This document shows positions 26,425-36,432 of a stretch of 64,000 nt of DNA, one piece after another. The stretch is from Pseudomonadota bacterium. Its GTDB lineage: Bacteria > Pseudomonadota > Alphaproteobacteria > Acetobacterales > Acetobacteraceae. The DNA lies in assembly GCA_021845595.1 (NCBI GenBank), contig JAJZVV010000006.1, forward strand, positions 1 to 64,000, written 5' to 3'. Every line of letters begins with the position of its first letter. Within the stretch, counting starts at the first letter, position 1. Below the pieces are notes generated by a model. That model saw nothing but the letters and a program-made list of their open reading frames with translations. It was not told where the DNA came from and searched no databases. The position numbers and the translations under genes are program-made.

Positions 26425-28092
26425 TCAAAGCCCGGTGATCACCCCGGTTTCGTCGAGGCCGATGGTCTCGGCGGCAGGGCGTCGCGGCAGACCGGGCATG
26501 GTCATGATCTCGCCGCAGATCGCCACCACGAACCCGGCCCCGGCCGCCAGCCGCACCTCGCGCACCGGCAGGTCGTGCCCGACCGGGGCGCCGAGACGCT
26601 TCGGATCGGCCGAGAAACTGTATTGCGTCTTGGCGATGCACACCGGCGCGGCGCCGAACCCGGCCGCCTCGAACGCCTCCAGCCTGCGCTTGACCGGCGC
26701 CGGCAGGATCACGGAATCGGCGCGGTAGATCTCGCGCGCGATGGTGCGGATCTTGTCCGCCAGCGTCATCGCCGCCGGATAGAGCGGCGCGAAGCGGGCG
26801 GCGCGGCGCTCGATCACGCCGAGCACGGTCCGCGCCAACTCCGCCGCGCCGTCCGGCCCGTCCGCCCAGTGCGTGCACGGCACGACGGCCACTCCGCGCG
26901 CGGCCATCGGTGCGACCACGGCCGCGATCTCCTCGGCGGTGTCGGTGACGAAGCGGTTGAGCGCGACCACCACCGGCAGGCCGAACTTGCCCATGTTCTC
27001 GACATGACGCTCGAGATTGGCGAGCCCGCGCCGCACCGCCTCCGCGTCCGGCCGGTCGAGATCCGCCTTGGCCACGCCACCCTGCATTTTCAGCGCCCGC
27101 ACGGTGGCGACGACGACGGCGCAATCCGGCGCGAGCCCTGCCACCGGCGCCTTGATGTCGAGGAATTTCTCACCCCCGAGGTCGGCGCCGAAACCGGCCT
27201 CGGTGACGACGATATCGGCGAGCTTCAGGCCGAGCCGCGTCGCCATCACCGAGTTGCAGCCATGGGCGATGTTGGCGAACGGGCCGCCATGCACCAGCGC
27301 CGGCGAACCCGCCAAGGTCTGCACGAGGTTCGGCTGCAGCGCATCGCGCAGCAGCGCCGCCATGGCCCCGTCGGCGCGCAGATCGCCCGCCGTGACCAGG
27401 CTGCCGTCGGCCCGCGCGCCGACCACCATCCGCGCCAGCCGACCCTGCAGATCGCCGAGGTCGCGGGCGAGGCACAGCACCGCCATCACCTCGGAGGCAG
27501 CGGTGATGTCGAACCCGTCCTCGCGCAGCGCCCCGTTCGCCGGGCCGCCGAGCCCGAGCACGATCTGGCGCAGACCACGATCATTCTGGTCCAGCGCCCG
27601 GCGCCAGCTGATGCGCCGCGGATCGAGCCCGAGCGCATTGCCCCAGTGCAGGTGGTTGTCGATCATCGCGGCGAGCAGGTTGTTCGCCGCGGTGATGGCA
27701 TGGAAATCGCCGGTGAAGTGCAGATTGATCGCCTGCATCGGCGCCACCTGCGCGTGCCCGCCGCCGGTTGCGCCGCCCTTCTGGCCGAAACACGGGCCGA
27801 GACTGGGTTCGCGCAGACAGATCATCGTCCGCCGCCCGGCCGCGTTCAGCGCATCGCCAAGGCCGATGGAGGTGGTGGTCTTGCCCTCGCCGGCCGGCGT
27901 CGGGCTGGTTCCGACGACCAGGACCAGCGCCCCGTCCGGCCGGCCAGCAGTCGCGCGGATGAAGTCGAGATCGATCTTGGCGATGTGCCGCCCATAGGGC
28001 ACGAGCGCATCGCTCGGAATGCCGGCGGCCGCAGCGATCTCGGCGATCGGGGCAAGGCGCGCGGCGCGGGCGATGTCGAGATCGATGCTCAT
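26425..28092 (-). CDS. fhs: Formate-tetrahydrofolate ligase
   Basis: A 555-residue cytosolic enzyme making 10-formyl-THF from formate, ATP and THF. The P-loop is [20 protein letters not shown], and further family blocks are [38 protein letters not shown] and [17 protein letters not shown]. The length matches the family. It is transcribed alone, divergent from the TPR gene, and links formate to one-carbon metabolism. ATG 28092 is the family start; a longer upstream open frame is not supported. Confidence 0.97.
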   Translation of the reverse strand: MSIDLDIARAARLAPIAEIAAAAGIPSDALVPYGRHIAKIDLDFIRATAGRPDGALVLVVGTSPTPAGEGKTTTSIGLGDALNAAGRRTMICLREPSLGPCFGQKGGATGGGHAQVAPMQAINLHFTGDFHAITAANNLLAAMIDNHLHWGNALGLDPRRISWRRALDQNDRGLRQIVLGLGGPANGALREDGFDITAASEVMAVLCLARDLGDLQGRLARMVVGARADGSLVTAGDLRADGAMAALLRDALQPNLVQTLAGSPALVHGGPFANIAHGCNSVMATRLGLKLADIVVTEAGFGADLGGEKFLDIKAPVAGLAPDCAVVVATVRALKMQGGVAKADLDRPDAEAVRRGLANLERHVENMGKFGLPVVVALNRFVTDTAEEIAAVVAPMAARGVAVVPCTHWADGPDGAAELARTVLGVIERRAARFAPLYPAAMTLADKIRTIAREIYRADSVILPAPVKRRLEAFEAAGFGAAPVCIAKTQYSFSADPKRLGAPVGHDLPVREVRLAAGAGFVVAICGEIMTMPGLPRRPAAETIGLDETGVITGL

Positions 28093-28232
28093 CGGCGGGC
28101 GGCCTCTCGGGCACGAGGGAGAACGGAGCGACCGAGGGATGGCACGGAAGAAGCCGGAAATCCAGCCGAGGCCCATGGTGATACGGCAGCGATGGTTTCC
28201 GCTCGTGCGCGGATGCGCTACCCTCCCTACCG

Positions 28233-29093
28233 ATGAACCCACGACAGACGACGCTCGGCGCCGCGGCTGCGCTGGCGCTTCTGGTTGCTGCCGGGCTGAC
28301 GTGGTGGCGCCTGGCACCGACCGTTGGCGGCCCGGACCAGGCCGACGGACCGGACGCGCGCGACACGATGCATTTCCCCATGCCGCCGGCCCCGCCCCGT
28401 CTCGCCGCTGGCGACGACTACGAGAAGTGCCTGGCGATGATCGCCAACGACCCGGAGGGCGCGCGCAGCTTCGCCGATACCTGGCGCGCCGGCGGCGGGG
28501 GGGGCGGTGAAGGCGCGGAGCATTGCGCCGGACTGGCCGAGGTCGCGCTGGGGGACGCCGATGCCGGCGCCGCCATCCTCGACCGCCTCGCCGTGCACAG
28601 CGGGGCGCCCGAGGTCACGCGGGCGATGATCTTCGACCAGGCGGCGCAGGCGTGGATGCTGGCCGAGGAGCCGGCCCGCGCGCTGGGGAGTGCGGCGGAG
28701 GCGCTGGCGCTCGATCCGGACGATCCCGATCTGCTCATCGACCGCGCCACCGCGCAGGCGGCGCTGGAGCACTACCACGCGGCCATCGCCGACCTCGACC
28801 GGGCGCTCGCGATCGACCCGCAGCGCATCGCGGCGCTGGTGATGCGCGCCGGCGACTGGCGCCATCTCGAAGCCTATGACCGGGCCGGCACCGACATCGA
28901 CCGCGCGCTCGCGATCGACCCCGACTATGCCGACGCACTGCTCGAACGTGGCATCCTGCGCCAGCACGCCGGCGACGACGCCGGCGCCCGGGCTGATTGG
29001 CAGCGGGCGATGGAATTGGCGCCGAACAGCGCCGTCGGCGATCTCGCCGAGCAGAATCTGGCCCTGCTCGACGCCGGGCCGGAACGACGCTGA
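28233..29093 (+). CDS. Exported or membrane-anchored TPR protein
   Basis: A 286-residue protein with an N-terminal hydrophobic segment ([15 protein letters not shown]) that could be an uncleaved anchor. From about residue 60 on it is a solenoid of tetratricopeptide repeats; clear units are [40 protein letters not shown] and [20 protein letters not shown]. No catalytic domain is present, so it is probably a scaffold on the periplasmic face. No functional neighbour fixes its role: the divergent gene is fhs and the downstream, convergent gene is dps. Confidence 0.7.
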   Translation: MNPRQTTLGAAAALALLVAAGLTWWRLAPTVGGPDQADGPDARDTMHFPMPPAPPRLAAGDDYEKCLAMIANDPEGARSFADTWRAGGGGGGEGAEHCAGLAEVALGDADAGAAILDRLAVHSGAPEVTRAMIFDQAAQAWMLAEEPARALGSAAEALALDPDDPDLLIDRATAQAALEHYHAAIADLDRALAIDPQRIAALVMRAGDWRHLEAYDRAGTDIDRALAIDPDYADALLERGILRQHAGDDAGARADWQRAMELAPNSAVGDLAEQNLALLDAGPERR

Positions 29094-29104
29094 CCCGGCG
29101 AGGC

Positions 29105-29581
29105 TCAGTCCGTCAGATGCGCCTCAAGGAACCACAGCGCCTTGTCGAGCGCGCGCGAGAAGCCGGTGAAAATGTCCGCCGTATCGGCGTCGCCTGCCTC
29201 GGCCGCCTCGTCGATGGCAAGGCGGACCGAATTGGCCACCCGCGCGTAGCGCTCGGTCAGCGCCGCGAGGTGGTCCTGCTCCTTGTGGATCTCGGTCGGG
29301 TAGGCGGCCAGCGGACTGGCGCCGGCGACCGCCTGCAGCGTGCCCATGGCGCGGCCGCCGAGCTGGACGACACGCTCGGCCATGGTATCGACATGCAGGT
29401 CGAGCTCGGTGCGGAAGCCGTCGAGCATTTCGTGCAGGGAGATGAAGCGCGGCCCGCGGATGTTCCAGTGCGCCTGCTTGGTCAGCAGGGCGAGGTCGAT
29501 CGCCTCAGCGAGGCGCGCATTGAGCAGGCCGATCGCGGTGATCTTCGCGTTCGACCGGAGATCGTTTCGGGTTGCGTGCAT
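29105..29581 (-). CDS. dps: Dps ferritin-like DNA-protection protein
   Basis: A 158-residue four-helix-bundle protein. The inter-subunit ferroxidase site is visible in KQAHWNIRGPRFISLHEML followed by ELDLHVDTMAERV. Dps dodecamers oxidise Fe2+ with H2O2 and can coat DNA in starved or stressed cells. The upstream codons of the same frame are not conserved, so ATG 29581 is the start. Divergent from tusA over 84 bp and convergent with the TPR gene. Confidence 0.94.
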   Translation of the reverse strand: MHATRNDLRSNAKITAIGLLNARLAEAIDLALLTKQAHWNIRGPRFISLHEMLDGFRTELDLHVDTMAERVVQLGGRAMGTLQAVAGASPLAAYPTEIHKEQDHLAALTERYARVANSVRLAIDEAAEAGDADTADIFTGFSRALDKALWFLEAHLTD

Positions 29582-29665
29582 CGCGATCTCCTGAGTGGCG
29601 GCCCCATTCGGCGCGCACCGCCGCGGCCTTGCCCCGGGCGCCGCGAGCGGAGCAATATTTGCAGC

Positions 29666-29902
29666 ATGAGTGAAACGCTGCTCGACGTGAAGCACCTTCG
29701 CTGCCCGCTGCCCGTGCTGCGCGCCAACCGGGCGCTGCGCGGCCTGGCCGCCGGGGACCGGCTGCGGGTGATCGCCACGGACCGCGCCGCCGTCGCTGAT
29801 TTCCAGTCCTACTGCCGCGAGACCGGCCACGCGCTGCTGGCCTGGAGCGAGGAGGGCGGCGTGTTCAGCTTCCTCATCCGCCGCCGCGCCGACCCGGGCT
29901 GA
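29666..29902 (+). CDS. TusA/SirA-family sulfurtransferase
   Basis: A 78-residue small protein with the signature [15 protein letters not shown]; Cys13 of CPxP would carry the persulfide. Typical TusA topology follows ([18 protein letters not shown], then the C-terminal strand FSFLIRRR). Such proteins deliver sulfur for tRNA thiolation, molybdenum cofactor synthesis or sulfur oxidation. It is about 16 kb from the sulfur island, and its neighbours (dps, HDAC-like gene 10 bp downstream) do not define the acceptor. The start is set by the motif position and the in-frame ATG. Confidence 0.88.
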   Translation: MSETLLDVKHLRCPLPVLRANRALRGLAAGDRLRVIATDRAAVADFQSYCRETGHALLAWSEEGGVFSFLIRRRADPG

Positions 29903-29912
29903 TGGGAGCCCG

Positions 29913-30845
29913 ATGAGCGTCGCTCTGTTCACCCACCCCGCCTGCCTGGAGCACGATACCGGCCCCTGGCACCCGGAATGCGCCGATCGTCTGCGCGCCG
30001 TGCTGCGCGCGCTGGAGGCTCCGGAATTCGCCGATCTGCTGCGCGAGCAAGCGCCGCGCGCGACCCGCGCCGAGCTCGAACGTGTCCACCCACCGGACTA
30101 TGCGGAGGCAATCCTTTCCATCGTGCCGCCCGCAGGCGAGGCTGTCGGGCTCGACGCCGACACGCTGATGAGCGCCGGCAGCGCCGAGGCGGCGCTGCAT
30201 GCCGCGGGCGGGGCCGTCGCGGCCGTGGACGCGGTGATGGAGGGCTGGGCCCGCGCCGCCTTTGCCGCGGTGCGCCCGCCCGGCCATCACGCCGAGCCGC
30301 GCGCGGCGATGGGGTTCTGCCTGTTCTCCAACGCCGCCATCGCCGCCTTGCACGCGCGCGAGCACTGGCGCGTCGGACGCGTGGCCGTGGTCGATTTCGA
30401 TGTCCACCACGGCAACGGCACGCAGGCGGTGTTCGCCAACGATCCCGACCTGTTCTACGCCTCGAGCCACCAGCATCCGGCCTATCCCGGCACGGGGCGG
30501 GCCGAGGAGCGGGGCATCGCCGGCAACATCGTCAACGCGCCGCTGCCACCGGGCAGTGATGGCGCGGTTTTCCGCCGCGCCTGGGACGAGCGCATCCTGC
30601 CCGCCCTCGCCGACTTCGCGCCCGAACTGCTCATCATCTCCGCCGGTTTCGACGCCCACAAGGCCGACCCGCTGGCGCATCTGCGCCTCGAAACATCGGA
30701 TTTCGCCTGGGTCACGGCGCGGCTCATCGCGCAGGCGGATGCCAGCGCCAAGGGGCGCATCGTCTCCGTGCTCGAAGGCGGCTACGACCTCCCTGCCCTC
30801 GCCGCCTCCGCCGCGGCCCATGTGCGGGCGCTGATGCGGGCCTGA
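29913..30845 (+). CDS. Histone-deacetylase-fold amidohydrolase
   Basis: A 310-residue zinc enzyme of the class II HDAC/acetylpolyamine amidohydrolase group. The tandem active-site histidines are His125-His126 (RPPGHHAEP), and zinc ligands come from [12 protein letters not shown] (Asp163, His165) and [12 protein letters not shown]. The C-terminal SVLEGGYDL loop is also canonical. Bacterial members deacetylate acetylated polyamines, acetoin-related or protein lysine substrates; the target here is unknown. The presence of an ornithine decarboxylase in the same window makes polyamine metabolism one option. It follows tusA by 10 bp. The stop is three bases before a composite palindromic element. 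Confidence 0.9.
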   Translation: MSVALFTHPACLEHDTGPWHPECADRLRAVLRALEAPEFADLLREQAPRATRAELERVHPPDYAEAILSIVPPAGEAVGLDADTLMSAGSAEAALHAAGGAVAAVDAVMEGWARAAFAAVRPPGHHAEPRAAMGFCLFSNAAIAALHAREHWRVGRVAVVDFDVHHGNGTQAVFANDPDLFYASSHQHPAYPGTGRAEERGIAGNIVNAPLPPGSDGAVFRRAWDERILPALADFAPELLIISAGFDAHKADPLAHLRLETSDFAWVTARLIAQADASAKGRIVSVLEGGYDLPALAASAAAHVRALMRA

Positions 30846-30848
30846 CCG

Positions 30849-31016
30849 CTAGAGCGGGATGACATCGCTTACGCTCAGCCATCCCACTCCAGCTCTTTGT
30901 TTAATCGCGTGATTCAGACCTACGGCGATTCCGCCTACGGTCATCACGCGTTAGAGTCTCTGCTTGATCGCGTGATTCAGACCTACGGCGATTCCGCCTA
31001 CGGTCATCACGCTCTA
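30849..31016. repeat. Composite palindromic element, type 2, copy C (with duplicated module)
   Basis: Module c (30849-30896) has CTAGAGCGGGATG and CATCCCACTCCAGCTCT as imperfect arms. Module d follows twice: an identical 46-bp core at 30904-30949 and 30967-31012, period 63 bp, each with outer arms GCGTGAT and ATCACGC and an inner imperfect hairpin. The right end CTAGAGC-type sequence, read leftward, gives the stop codon TAG of the TRAP permease (31014-31016). The element separates two convergent genes. The single-copy counterpart is at 49604-49707 in opposite orientation. Confidence 0.88.
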
Positions 31017-32861
31017 GCCAGAGACGGCGAGCCACGGAAAGGCGGCCACCAGCACGACGGCGACCAGCAGGATGGCGAGATAGGGCCAGATTTTCGCGAA
31101 CGCCTCGTCGGGCGGAACCCGGCCGATGGCGCAGGCGGCATAGAAGCCGACGCCGAACGGCGGCGCGAACAGCCCCAGCCCCATCGCCAGCACCACGACG
31201 ATCGCATAGTGCACCTCGTGCACGTGCAGCGCCCGGGCGGCGGGGAACAGCAGCGGGCCGAACAGGATGATGGCGGGAATTCCCTCCAGCACCGAGCCGA
31301 GCACGGCGAAGGCGACGATGGACACGGCGAGGAACCCGGCCTTGCCGCCCGGCATCCCCGTCATCGCCGCCACCAGCGCACGCGCGAACCCGGACTGGGT
31401 CAGCGCCCAGCCCATCGATGTCGCCGTGCCGATGATGAACAGGATGGCCCCGGAGAGCGAGGCGGTCTCGACCAGGATCGCGCCCAGGCGGCGCCAGTCG
31501 AAGCTGCGATAGACGAACAGACCCATGACGATGGCATAGGCCACGCCGAGCGTGGAGACCTCGGTCGCGGTGGCGATGCCGTCGACGACGGCGGCGCGGA
31601 TCATGAACGGCAGCGCGAGCGCCGGCAGGGCGATGAGAAAACGGCGGGCGATCTGGCCCAGCCCCGCGCGCGCCACGCGCGGACCCGGCTCCCGCCGCGC
31701 CTGCAGGAACACCACCAGTGCGAGGCCGATGGCGCCGACGAGAGCGGGGAGCAGCCCGCCATCGAACAGGCCGGCGATCGAAACCCCGGTGACGGACCCG
31801 ATGGTGATCAGCACCAGACTCGGCGGGATCGTCTCGGCCATCGCGCCCGAGGAGGCGAGCAGCGCCACCAGCCGGCCCGGATCGGCGCCGCGCGCGCGCA
31901 TCTCGGGAAACAGCGCCGGCGCCACCGCCGCCATGTCCGCTGCCTTCGAGCCGGAAATGCCCGAGACCAGATACATCGCCGCGATCAGGACATAGGACAG
32001 CCCGCCGCGGACATGGCCGAGCAGCGCGGAGAGGAAGTCGATGAGCGCGCGCGCCAGCCCGGTCATTTCGATCAGCAGGCCGAGAAATACGAACAGCGGC
32101 ACGGCCAGCAGCACCAGCCCGGTCATGCCGCTGTCCATCCGGCTGACCACGATGGAGAGCGGGATGTGCGTCACCAGCGCGAGATAGGAGAGCGTCGCGG
32201 TGCCGAAGGCAAAGGCGATCGGCACGCCAATGCCGACCGCGACCGCGACGAGGACGACGAAGAAGAGAACGAGATTCCAGTTGCCAAGCCCGATCAGCCA
32301 CGGACGGGCCAGGAACAGCGCCAGCGCCAGCGCCACCACCACGGCCATCGCCAGCAGCCCGCCCCGCGTCCCGGCAGCGACGAACAGACGATGCGCGGCC
32401 AGCACCAGCATCAGCACCGCGGCGGCGAGGATCGCGGCCACGCGCAGCCCATCGGGAAATTCCAGCGCCGGGGACGTGATCTGCCACTGCTCGAGCGCAT
32501 AGTCGTAGGCAGGAACGACGATCTCGAGAACGAACACGGCCACCACCGCGGCCGCGAGCGCGTGCAGCCGGGCGGCGAGCCGCGGCCCGGCCAGCGCCAC
32601 CACGGCACCGAGGCGCATATGCTCGCCGCGGGCCAGCGCGATCACCGCGCCGAGCATGGCCAGCCACAGGAACACCGCCCCCGCGAGCTCGTCCGACCAG
32701 ACCAGCGGCGCGTCGAACCCGTAGCGCGACACCACGCCGGCCAGCAGCAGCACCACCTCGACGACGACGAGCATTGCGGCCAGCCACTCGCAGCCCCGCA
32801 GCAGCAGCCCGATGCCGCCCCGCACGGGCGGGCGCGCGGGCGGACGCGCCGGCCCCGTCAC
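31014..32861 (-). CDS. TRAP transporter permease, fused small and large subunits (DctQM)
   Basis: A 615-residue inner-membrane protein. The N-terminal 165 residues match the four-helix DctQ subunit (VVSRYGFDAPLVWSDELAG is its signature). The rest is the 12-helix DctM part (VPLFVFLGLLIEMTG, SGISGSKAADMAAVAPAL, ASSGAMAETIPPSLVLI). TRAP systems use Na+ to import organic acids captured by a periplasmic DctP protein, but no DctP gene is nearby. The gene begins three bases after the end of tal-pgi and is probably in that operon. Its stop codon TAG belongs to the palindromic element downstream. Confidence 0.9.
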   Translation of the reverse strand: MTGPARPPARPPVRGGIGLLLRGCEWLAAMLVVVEVVLLLAGVVSRYGFDAPLVWSDELAGAVFLWLAMLGAVIALARGEHMRLGAVVALAGPRLAARLHALAAAVVAVFVLEIVVPAYDYALEQWQITSPALEFPDGLRVAAILAAAVLMLVLAAHRLFVAAGTRGGLLAMAVVVALALALFLARPWLIGLGNWNLVLFFVVLVAVAVGIGVPIAFAFGTATLSYLALVTHIPLSIVVSRMDSGMTGLVLLAVPLFVFLGLLIEMTGLARALIDFLSALLGHVRGGLSYVLIAAMYLVSGISGSKAADMAAVAPALFPEMRARGADPGRLVALLASSGAMAETIPPSLVLITIGSVTGVSIAGLFDGGLLPALVGAIGLALVVFLQARREPGPRVARAGLGQIARRFLIALPALALPFMIRAAVVDGIATATEVSTLGVAYAIVMGLFVYRSFDWRRLGAILVETASLSGAILFIIGTATSMGWALTQSGFARALVAAMTGMPGGKAGFLAVSIVAFAVLGSVLEGIPAIILFGPLLFPAARALHVHEVHYAIVVVLAMGLGLFAPPFGVGFYAACAIGRVPPDEAFAKIWPYLAILLVAVVLVAAFPWLAVSG

Positions 32862-32864
32862 CGC

Positions 32865-35648
32865 TCAGGCGAGCGCAGCGGCGAGCGCCGCATCGAGCGC
32901 GGCGAGGCCGGCCTCGATGTCGGTGCCGAGATCCACCCGTAACGCGCGCCGGCCGCGCTCGGCGAGCACCTCGAAATCCCCGCGCGCCTGCGCCGCCAGC
33001 ACGGCGCCGAAGCCGATCCGGCGTCCCGGCACCGCGAGATCGGGCCCGGACCCGGTGATCTGCAGAAACACGCCGCTGTTCGGTCCGCCTTTGTAGGCCT
33101 GTCCCGTCGAGTGCAGGAACCGCGGGCCGAAGCCCGCCGCGGTGGCGACGCCGCGCGCGGCCAGGATGCGCTCGCGCAGCCGCCGCAACGCCGCCTCGTG
33201 CGGCCCCGAGCGTGCGATGTAGGCCAGCAGCGCGGCGTAATCACCGGCGCCAAGACGGGCGAAATGCGTCCGTAGTCCGTCCGCGACCGTCGCCGGATGC
33301 CCGAGCGCGGCGGCATTGGCCGGGTCGGCATAGAGGGCCAGGCCACCGCCGCGCACCAGCGGCGCCTCCGCCGGCACCGCCCCGCCCGCCTCGATCGCCT
33401 CCGTCAGCGCTCGCGTCTTCACCTTGCTCGCTTCGACATCGGGCTGATCGAACGGATGAATGCCGAGCACCGCGCCCGCCACCGCGGTCGCGATTTCCCA
33501 GCGGAAGAACTCGCCGCCGATCGCCTCCGGCGCGGGCACGGTCAGTTCGATCACCGGATGGCCGCGCTGACGCAGGCCCTCGATCCGGGCGGCCCGCGCC
33601 GGCTCCGCCTCACCGGGCAGCGCGAGGCAAACGAACAGCCGATCCGCGCCATAGCGCTCGGGCGCCACCGGCGGTTCGTCGGCGATGGGAATGATCCCCC
33701 GGCCCTGCTTGCCCGTCGATTCGGCGATCAACTGTTCCAGCCAGGCGCCCATGGCGGCCAGGCCGGGCGAGGCCGTGATGGTGAGCTTGTCGCGTCCGGC
33801 CCGCGCCGCCAGGCCCATCGCCAGGCCGAGCTGCACGCCGGGATTCGCCGCCGGCGGCACCATCGCCCCGCAGCCATGCGCCATGCGCGCGGCGCCGGCG
33901 AGCAGCGCGGCGACATCGAGCCCGATCGCCGCTGCCGGCACGAGGCCGAAGACGGACAGCACCGAATACCGCCCGCCGATCGCCGGATCGCCGAGGAACA
34001 CGTCGCCGAACCCCTCGCGCCGCGCGAAGGCTTCCAGCGCCGAGCCCGGATCCGTCACGGCGACGAACCTGGAAGCGGGGATGCGGGTGAGGAAATGGCG
34101 CATCAGGAGATCCGGCTCCAGCGTGCCGCCGGACTTGCTGGCGACGAGGACCAGCGTCCGCGCTGGGTCGATCCCCGCCTCCGCGGCGCGGATCTGCGCC
34201 GGATCGGTGGAATCGAGGACGACAAGCCGCCGCCGGGCCGGCAGCGCCGTGGCCAGGACCTCCGCGCCGAGACTGGAACCGCCCATGCCGATCAGCAGCA
34301 CGTCCGTGATCCCCTCGGCCGCGATGCCCGTGGCGAAGCCGGCGAGGCGCTCGGAGAGCGCGGCGGACGGGAACGGCGCATCGAGCCAGCCGAGCCAACG
34401 CGCCTCGTCTCCGCCGGTCCAGAGCGTGGCATCGCGGGCCCAGAGGCGGCGGATACGGCCGTCGCGCCGCCACGCTTCTTCTGCCTCCGCAAGTCCAGGT
34501 ACGGGCGGGGCCAGACGCATCGGCGCCGCCCCCACCGCCTCGGCACGGCGGCGGGCGACGGCGGCGAACAGCTTGTCGGCATCCTCGGCGAAGCGGCGCA
34601 CGCCATCCTGCACCAGCTCGGCGGTGATGGCGGACAGCGAAATCCCGAGTTGCCCCAGCGCGGCGATCACCGCGTCGGCCTCGTCGAGGCCGGCGGTGAG
34701 GGTGGTGGCGACCCGGCCATGGTCGCGCACCGAAGCGAGCGTCGCCGGCGGCATGGTGTTCACCGTGTCCGGCCCGATCAGCGTATCGACATAGAGCGTG
34801 TCCGGGAAATCCTTGCTCTTGGTGCCGGTGGAGGCCCACAGCAACCGCTGCGGCCGCGCCCCGCGGGCGGCGAGCGCCTGCCAGCGCGGCGAGGCGATCA
34901 GCCCCTGATAGTGGCGATAGGCGAGCTTCGCATTCGCGATCGCCACTTTGCCGGCGAGCCCGCGCAGGGCCGCCGCCTCCGTCGCCGTCGCGCCCGGCAG
35001 ACGCCGGGCGACGATCGCCTCCACCGACTGGTCGATGCGGCTGACGAAGAAGCTGGCGACGCTGGCGATGCCGGCCAGCGGCCCGCCCCGCGCTGCCAGC
35101 CCGTCGATGTAGGCCTCGGCCACCGCTTCGTAGGCGTCGACCGAAAACAGCAAGGTGACGTTGACGTTGATGCCCTCGGCGATCAGCGTCCGGATGGCCG
35201 GCACGCCGGGCGCGGTGCCCGGGACCTTGATCATCAGGTTCGGCCGGCCCACTGCCCGCCATAGCGCCCGGGCCTCCTCGATGGTCCCCGCCGTGTCCAT
35301 GGCGAGATAGGGCGAGACCTCCAGGCTGATGAACCCGTCCGCCCCCGCGGTGGCATCGTAGACGCCGCGCAGCGCATCGGCGCCGCGGCGGATGTCGGCG
35401 ATGGCGAGCGCCTCGAACAGCGCCTCGACCGGCCGGTCGCCCTCGGCGACGAGCCGCGCCAGATCGGCGTCATAGTCGGTGGACTGACCGATCGCCTTCT
35501 CGAAAATGCTGGGATTGGAGGTGACGCCGCGAATCCCGTCCGCGTCGATCAGACGCGCCAGCTCGCCGCTCTCGAGCAGGGGCCGGCTGACGAAATCGAG
35601 CCAGACCGACTGGCCGTGGTCGAGCAATTGGCGCAACGGATTGGTCAT
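32865..35648 (-). CDS. Bifunctional transaldolase/phosphoglucose isomerase
   Basis: A 927-residue fusion. Residues about 1-365 are transaldolase: DADGIRGVTSNPSIFEKAIG, the Schiff-base lysine in NLMIKVPGT, and LLWASTGTKSKDFPDTLYVD. Residues about 380-927 are phosphoglucose isomerase: LLIGMGGSSLGAEVL, LVLVASKSGGTLEPDLL, SVFGLVPAAAIG, and the C-terminal lysine region STGQAYKGGPNSGVF. Joining the two activities in one chain is known from acetic-acid bacteria and relatives, where the oxidative/non-oxidative pentose phosphate pathway replaces phosphofructokinase-based glycolysis. It is divergent from rpiA, so three pentose-phosphate activities sit together. Confidence 0.95.
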   Translation of the reverse strand: MTNPLRQLLDHGQSVWLDFVSRPLLESGELARLIDADGIRGVTSNPSIFEKAIGQSTDYDADLARLVAEGDRPVEALFEALAIADIRRGADALRGVYDATAGADGFISLEVSPYLAMDTAGTIEEARALWRAVGRPNLMIKVPGTAPGVPAIRTLIAEGINVNVTLLFSVDAYEAVAEAYIDGLAARGGPLAGIASVASFFVSRIDQSVEAIVARRLPGATATEAAALRGLAGKVAIANAKLAYRHYQGLIASPRWQALAARGARPQRLLWASTGTKSKDFPDTLYVDTLIGPDTVNTMPPATLASVRDHGRVATTLTAGLDEADAVIAALGQLGISLSAITAELVQDGVRRFAEDADKLFAAVARRRAEAVGAAPMRLAPPVPGLAEAEEAWRRDGRIRRLWARDATLWTGGDEARWLGWLDAPFPSAALSERLAGFATGIAAEGITDVLLIGMGGSSLGAEVLATALPARRRLVVLDSTDPAQIRAAEAGIDPARTLVLVASKSGGTLEPDLLMRHFLTRIPASRFVAVTDPGSALEAFARREGFGDVFLGDPAIGGRYSVLSVFGLVPAAAIGLDVAALLAGAARMAHGCGAMVPPAANPGVQLGLAMGLAARAGRDKLTITASPGLAAMGAWLEQLIAESTGKQGRGIIPIADEPPVAPERYGADRLFVCLALPGEAEPARAARIEGLRQRGHPVIELTVPAPEAIGGEFFRWEIATAVAGAVLGIHPFDQPDVEASKVKTRALTEAIEAGGAVPAEAPLVRGGGLALYADPANAAALGHPATVADGLRTHFARLGAGDYAALLAYIARSGPHEAALRRLRERILAARGVATAAGFGPRFLHSTGQAYKGGPNSGVFLQITGSGPDLAVPGRRIGFGAVLAAQARGDFEVLAERGRRALRVDLGTDIEAGLAALDAALAAALA

Positions 35649-35743
35649 GCCCCCCTCCTTGCCGCCGGCGCGGCGCTGGGCCAGAGGTTTGGCCTGCACC
35701 GCGCCGGCACGCAAGCCCGCGCCGACAGGGAAGGACGAATGCG

Positions 35744-36427
35744 ATGACCGAACAGGATCGGCAGAAGGCCGCCGCCGCCGCCGCCGCCGTGGCGGAGGTG
35801 CGCCCGGGCATGGTGGTCGGGCTCGGCACCGGCTCGACCGCGGCATTCATGATCGATCTGCTCGCCGAGCGGGTTCGGGCGGGGCTCTCGATCCTCGCCA
35901 TTCCGACCTCCGAGCGCAGCGACGCGCAGGCGCGCCGGACCGGCATTCCGCTCACCGACTTCGCCGCCCATCCCGAGATCGACATCACCATCGATGGCGC
36001 CGATCAGGTCGAGCTCGGCACGCTCAACCTGATCAAGGGCATGGGCGGGGCGCTGCTGCGCGAGAAGATCGTCGCCGATGCCTCGAAGCGCCTGCTGATC
36101 ATGGCGGACGCGACCAAGCTCGCCGACCGGCTTGCCCTGCCGGTGCCGGTGGAGGTGGTGCGCTTCGGCTGGGAGGCGACCGCGCGCAAAATCGCCCGGC
36201 TCGGCGGACACGCGGCACTGCGCCGCGATGCCGCCGGCGCGCCTTATGCGACGGATGGCGGCAACGCGATCCTGGACTGCGATTTCGGAGCGATCGCCGA
36301 TCCGGCTTCGCTGGAGCGCGCGCTACGCGAGATCGTCGGCGTCGTCGAGACGGGGCTGTTCATCGGCCGCGCCGATGCGGTGTTGGTGGCCGGTCCCGAC
36401 GGGGTCCGGCGGCTGGAGCGGACCTGA
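35744..36427 (+). CDS. rpiA: Ribose-5-phosphate isomerase A
   Basis: A 227-residue enzyme interconverting ribose-5-phosphate and ribulose-5-phosphate. Diagnostic blocks are GMVVGLGTGSTAAFMIDLL (phosphate loop), DITIDGADQVE with the catalytic acid region, IKGMGGALLREKIVA and the C-terminal VETGLFIGRADAVLV. Normal length. It is divergent from tal-pgi over a 95-bp promoter region and converges with the molybdopterin oxidoreductase, 5 bp away. Confidence 0.96.
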   Translation: MTEQDRQKAAAAAAAVAEVRPGMVVGLGTGSTAAFMIDLLAERVRAGLSILAIPTSERSDAQARRTGIPLTDFAAHPEIDITIDGADQVELGTLNLIKGMGGALLREKIVADASKRLLIMADATKLADRLALPVPVEVVRFGWEATARKIARLGGHAALRRDAAGAPYATDGGNAILDCDFGAIADPASLERALREIVGVVETGLFIGRADAVLVAGPDGVRRLERT

Positions 36428-36432
36428 AGCGG

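Noticed and set aside
30904-31012. Possible CRISPR-like direct repeats
   Set aside because: Only two copies, separated by 17 bases, each itself a palindromic module. The same module occurs singly at 49604-49650. No cas genes.
30897-31016. A plus-strand frame with repeated RVIQTYGDSAYGHHAL peptides
   Set aside because: The peptide repeat is only the 46-bp palindromic module read in frame. The rest of that frame is antisense to the TRAP permease and shows no protein-like composition.
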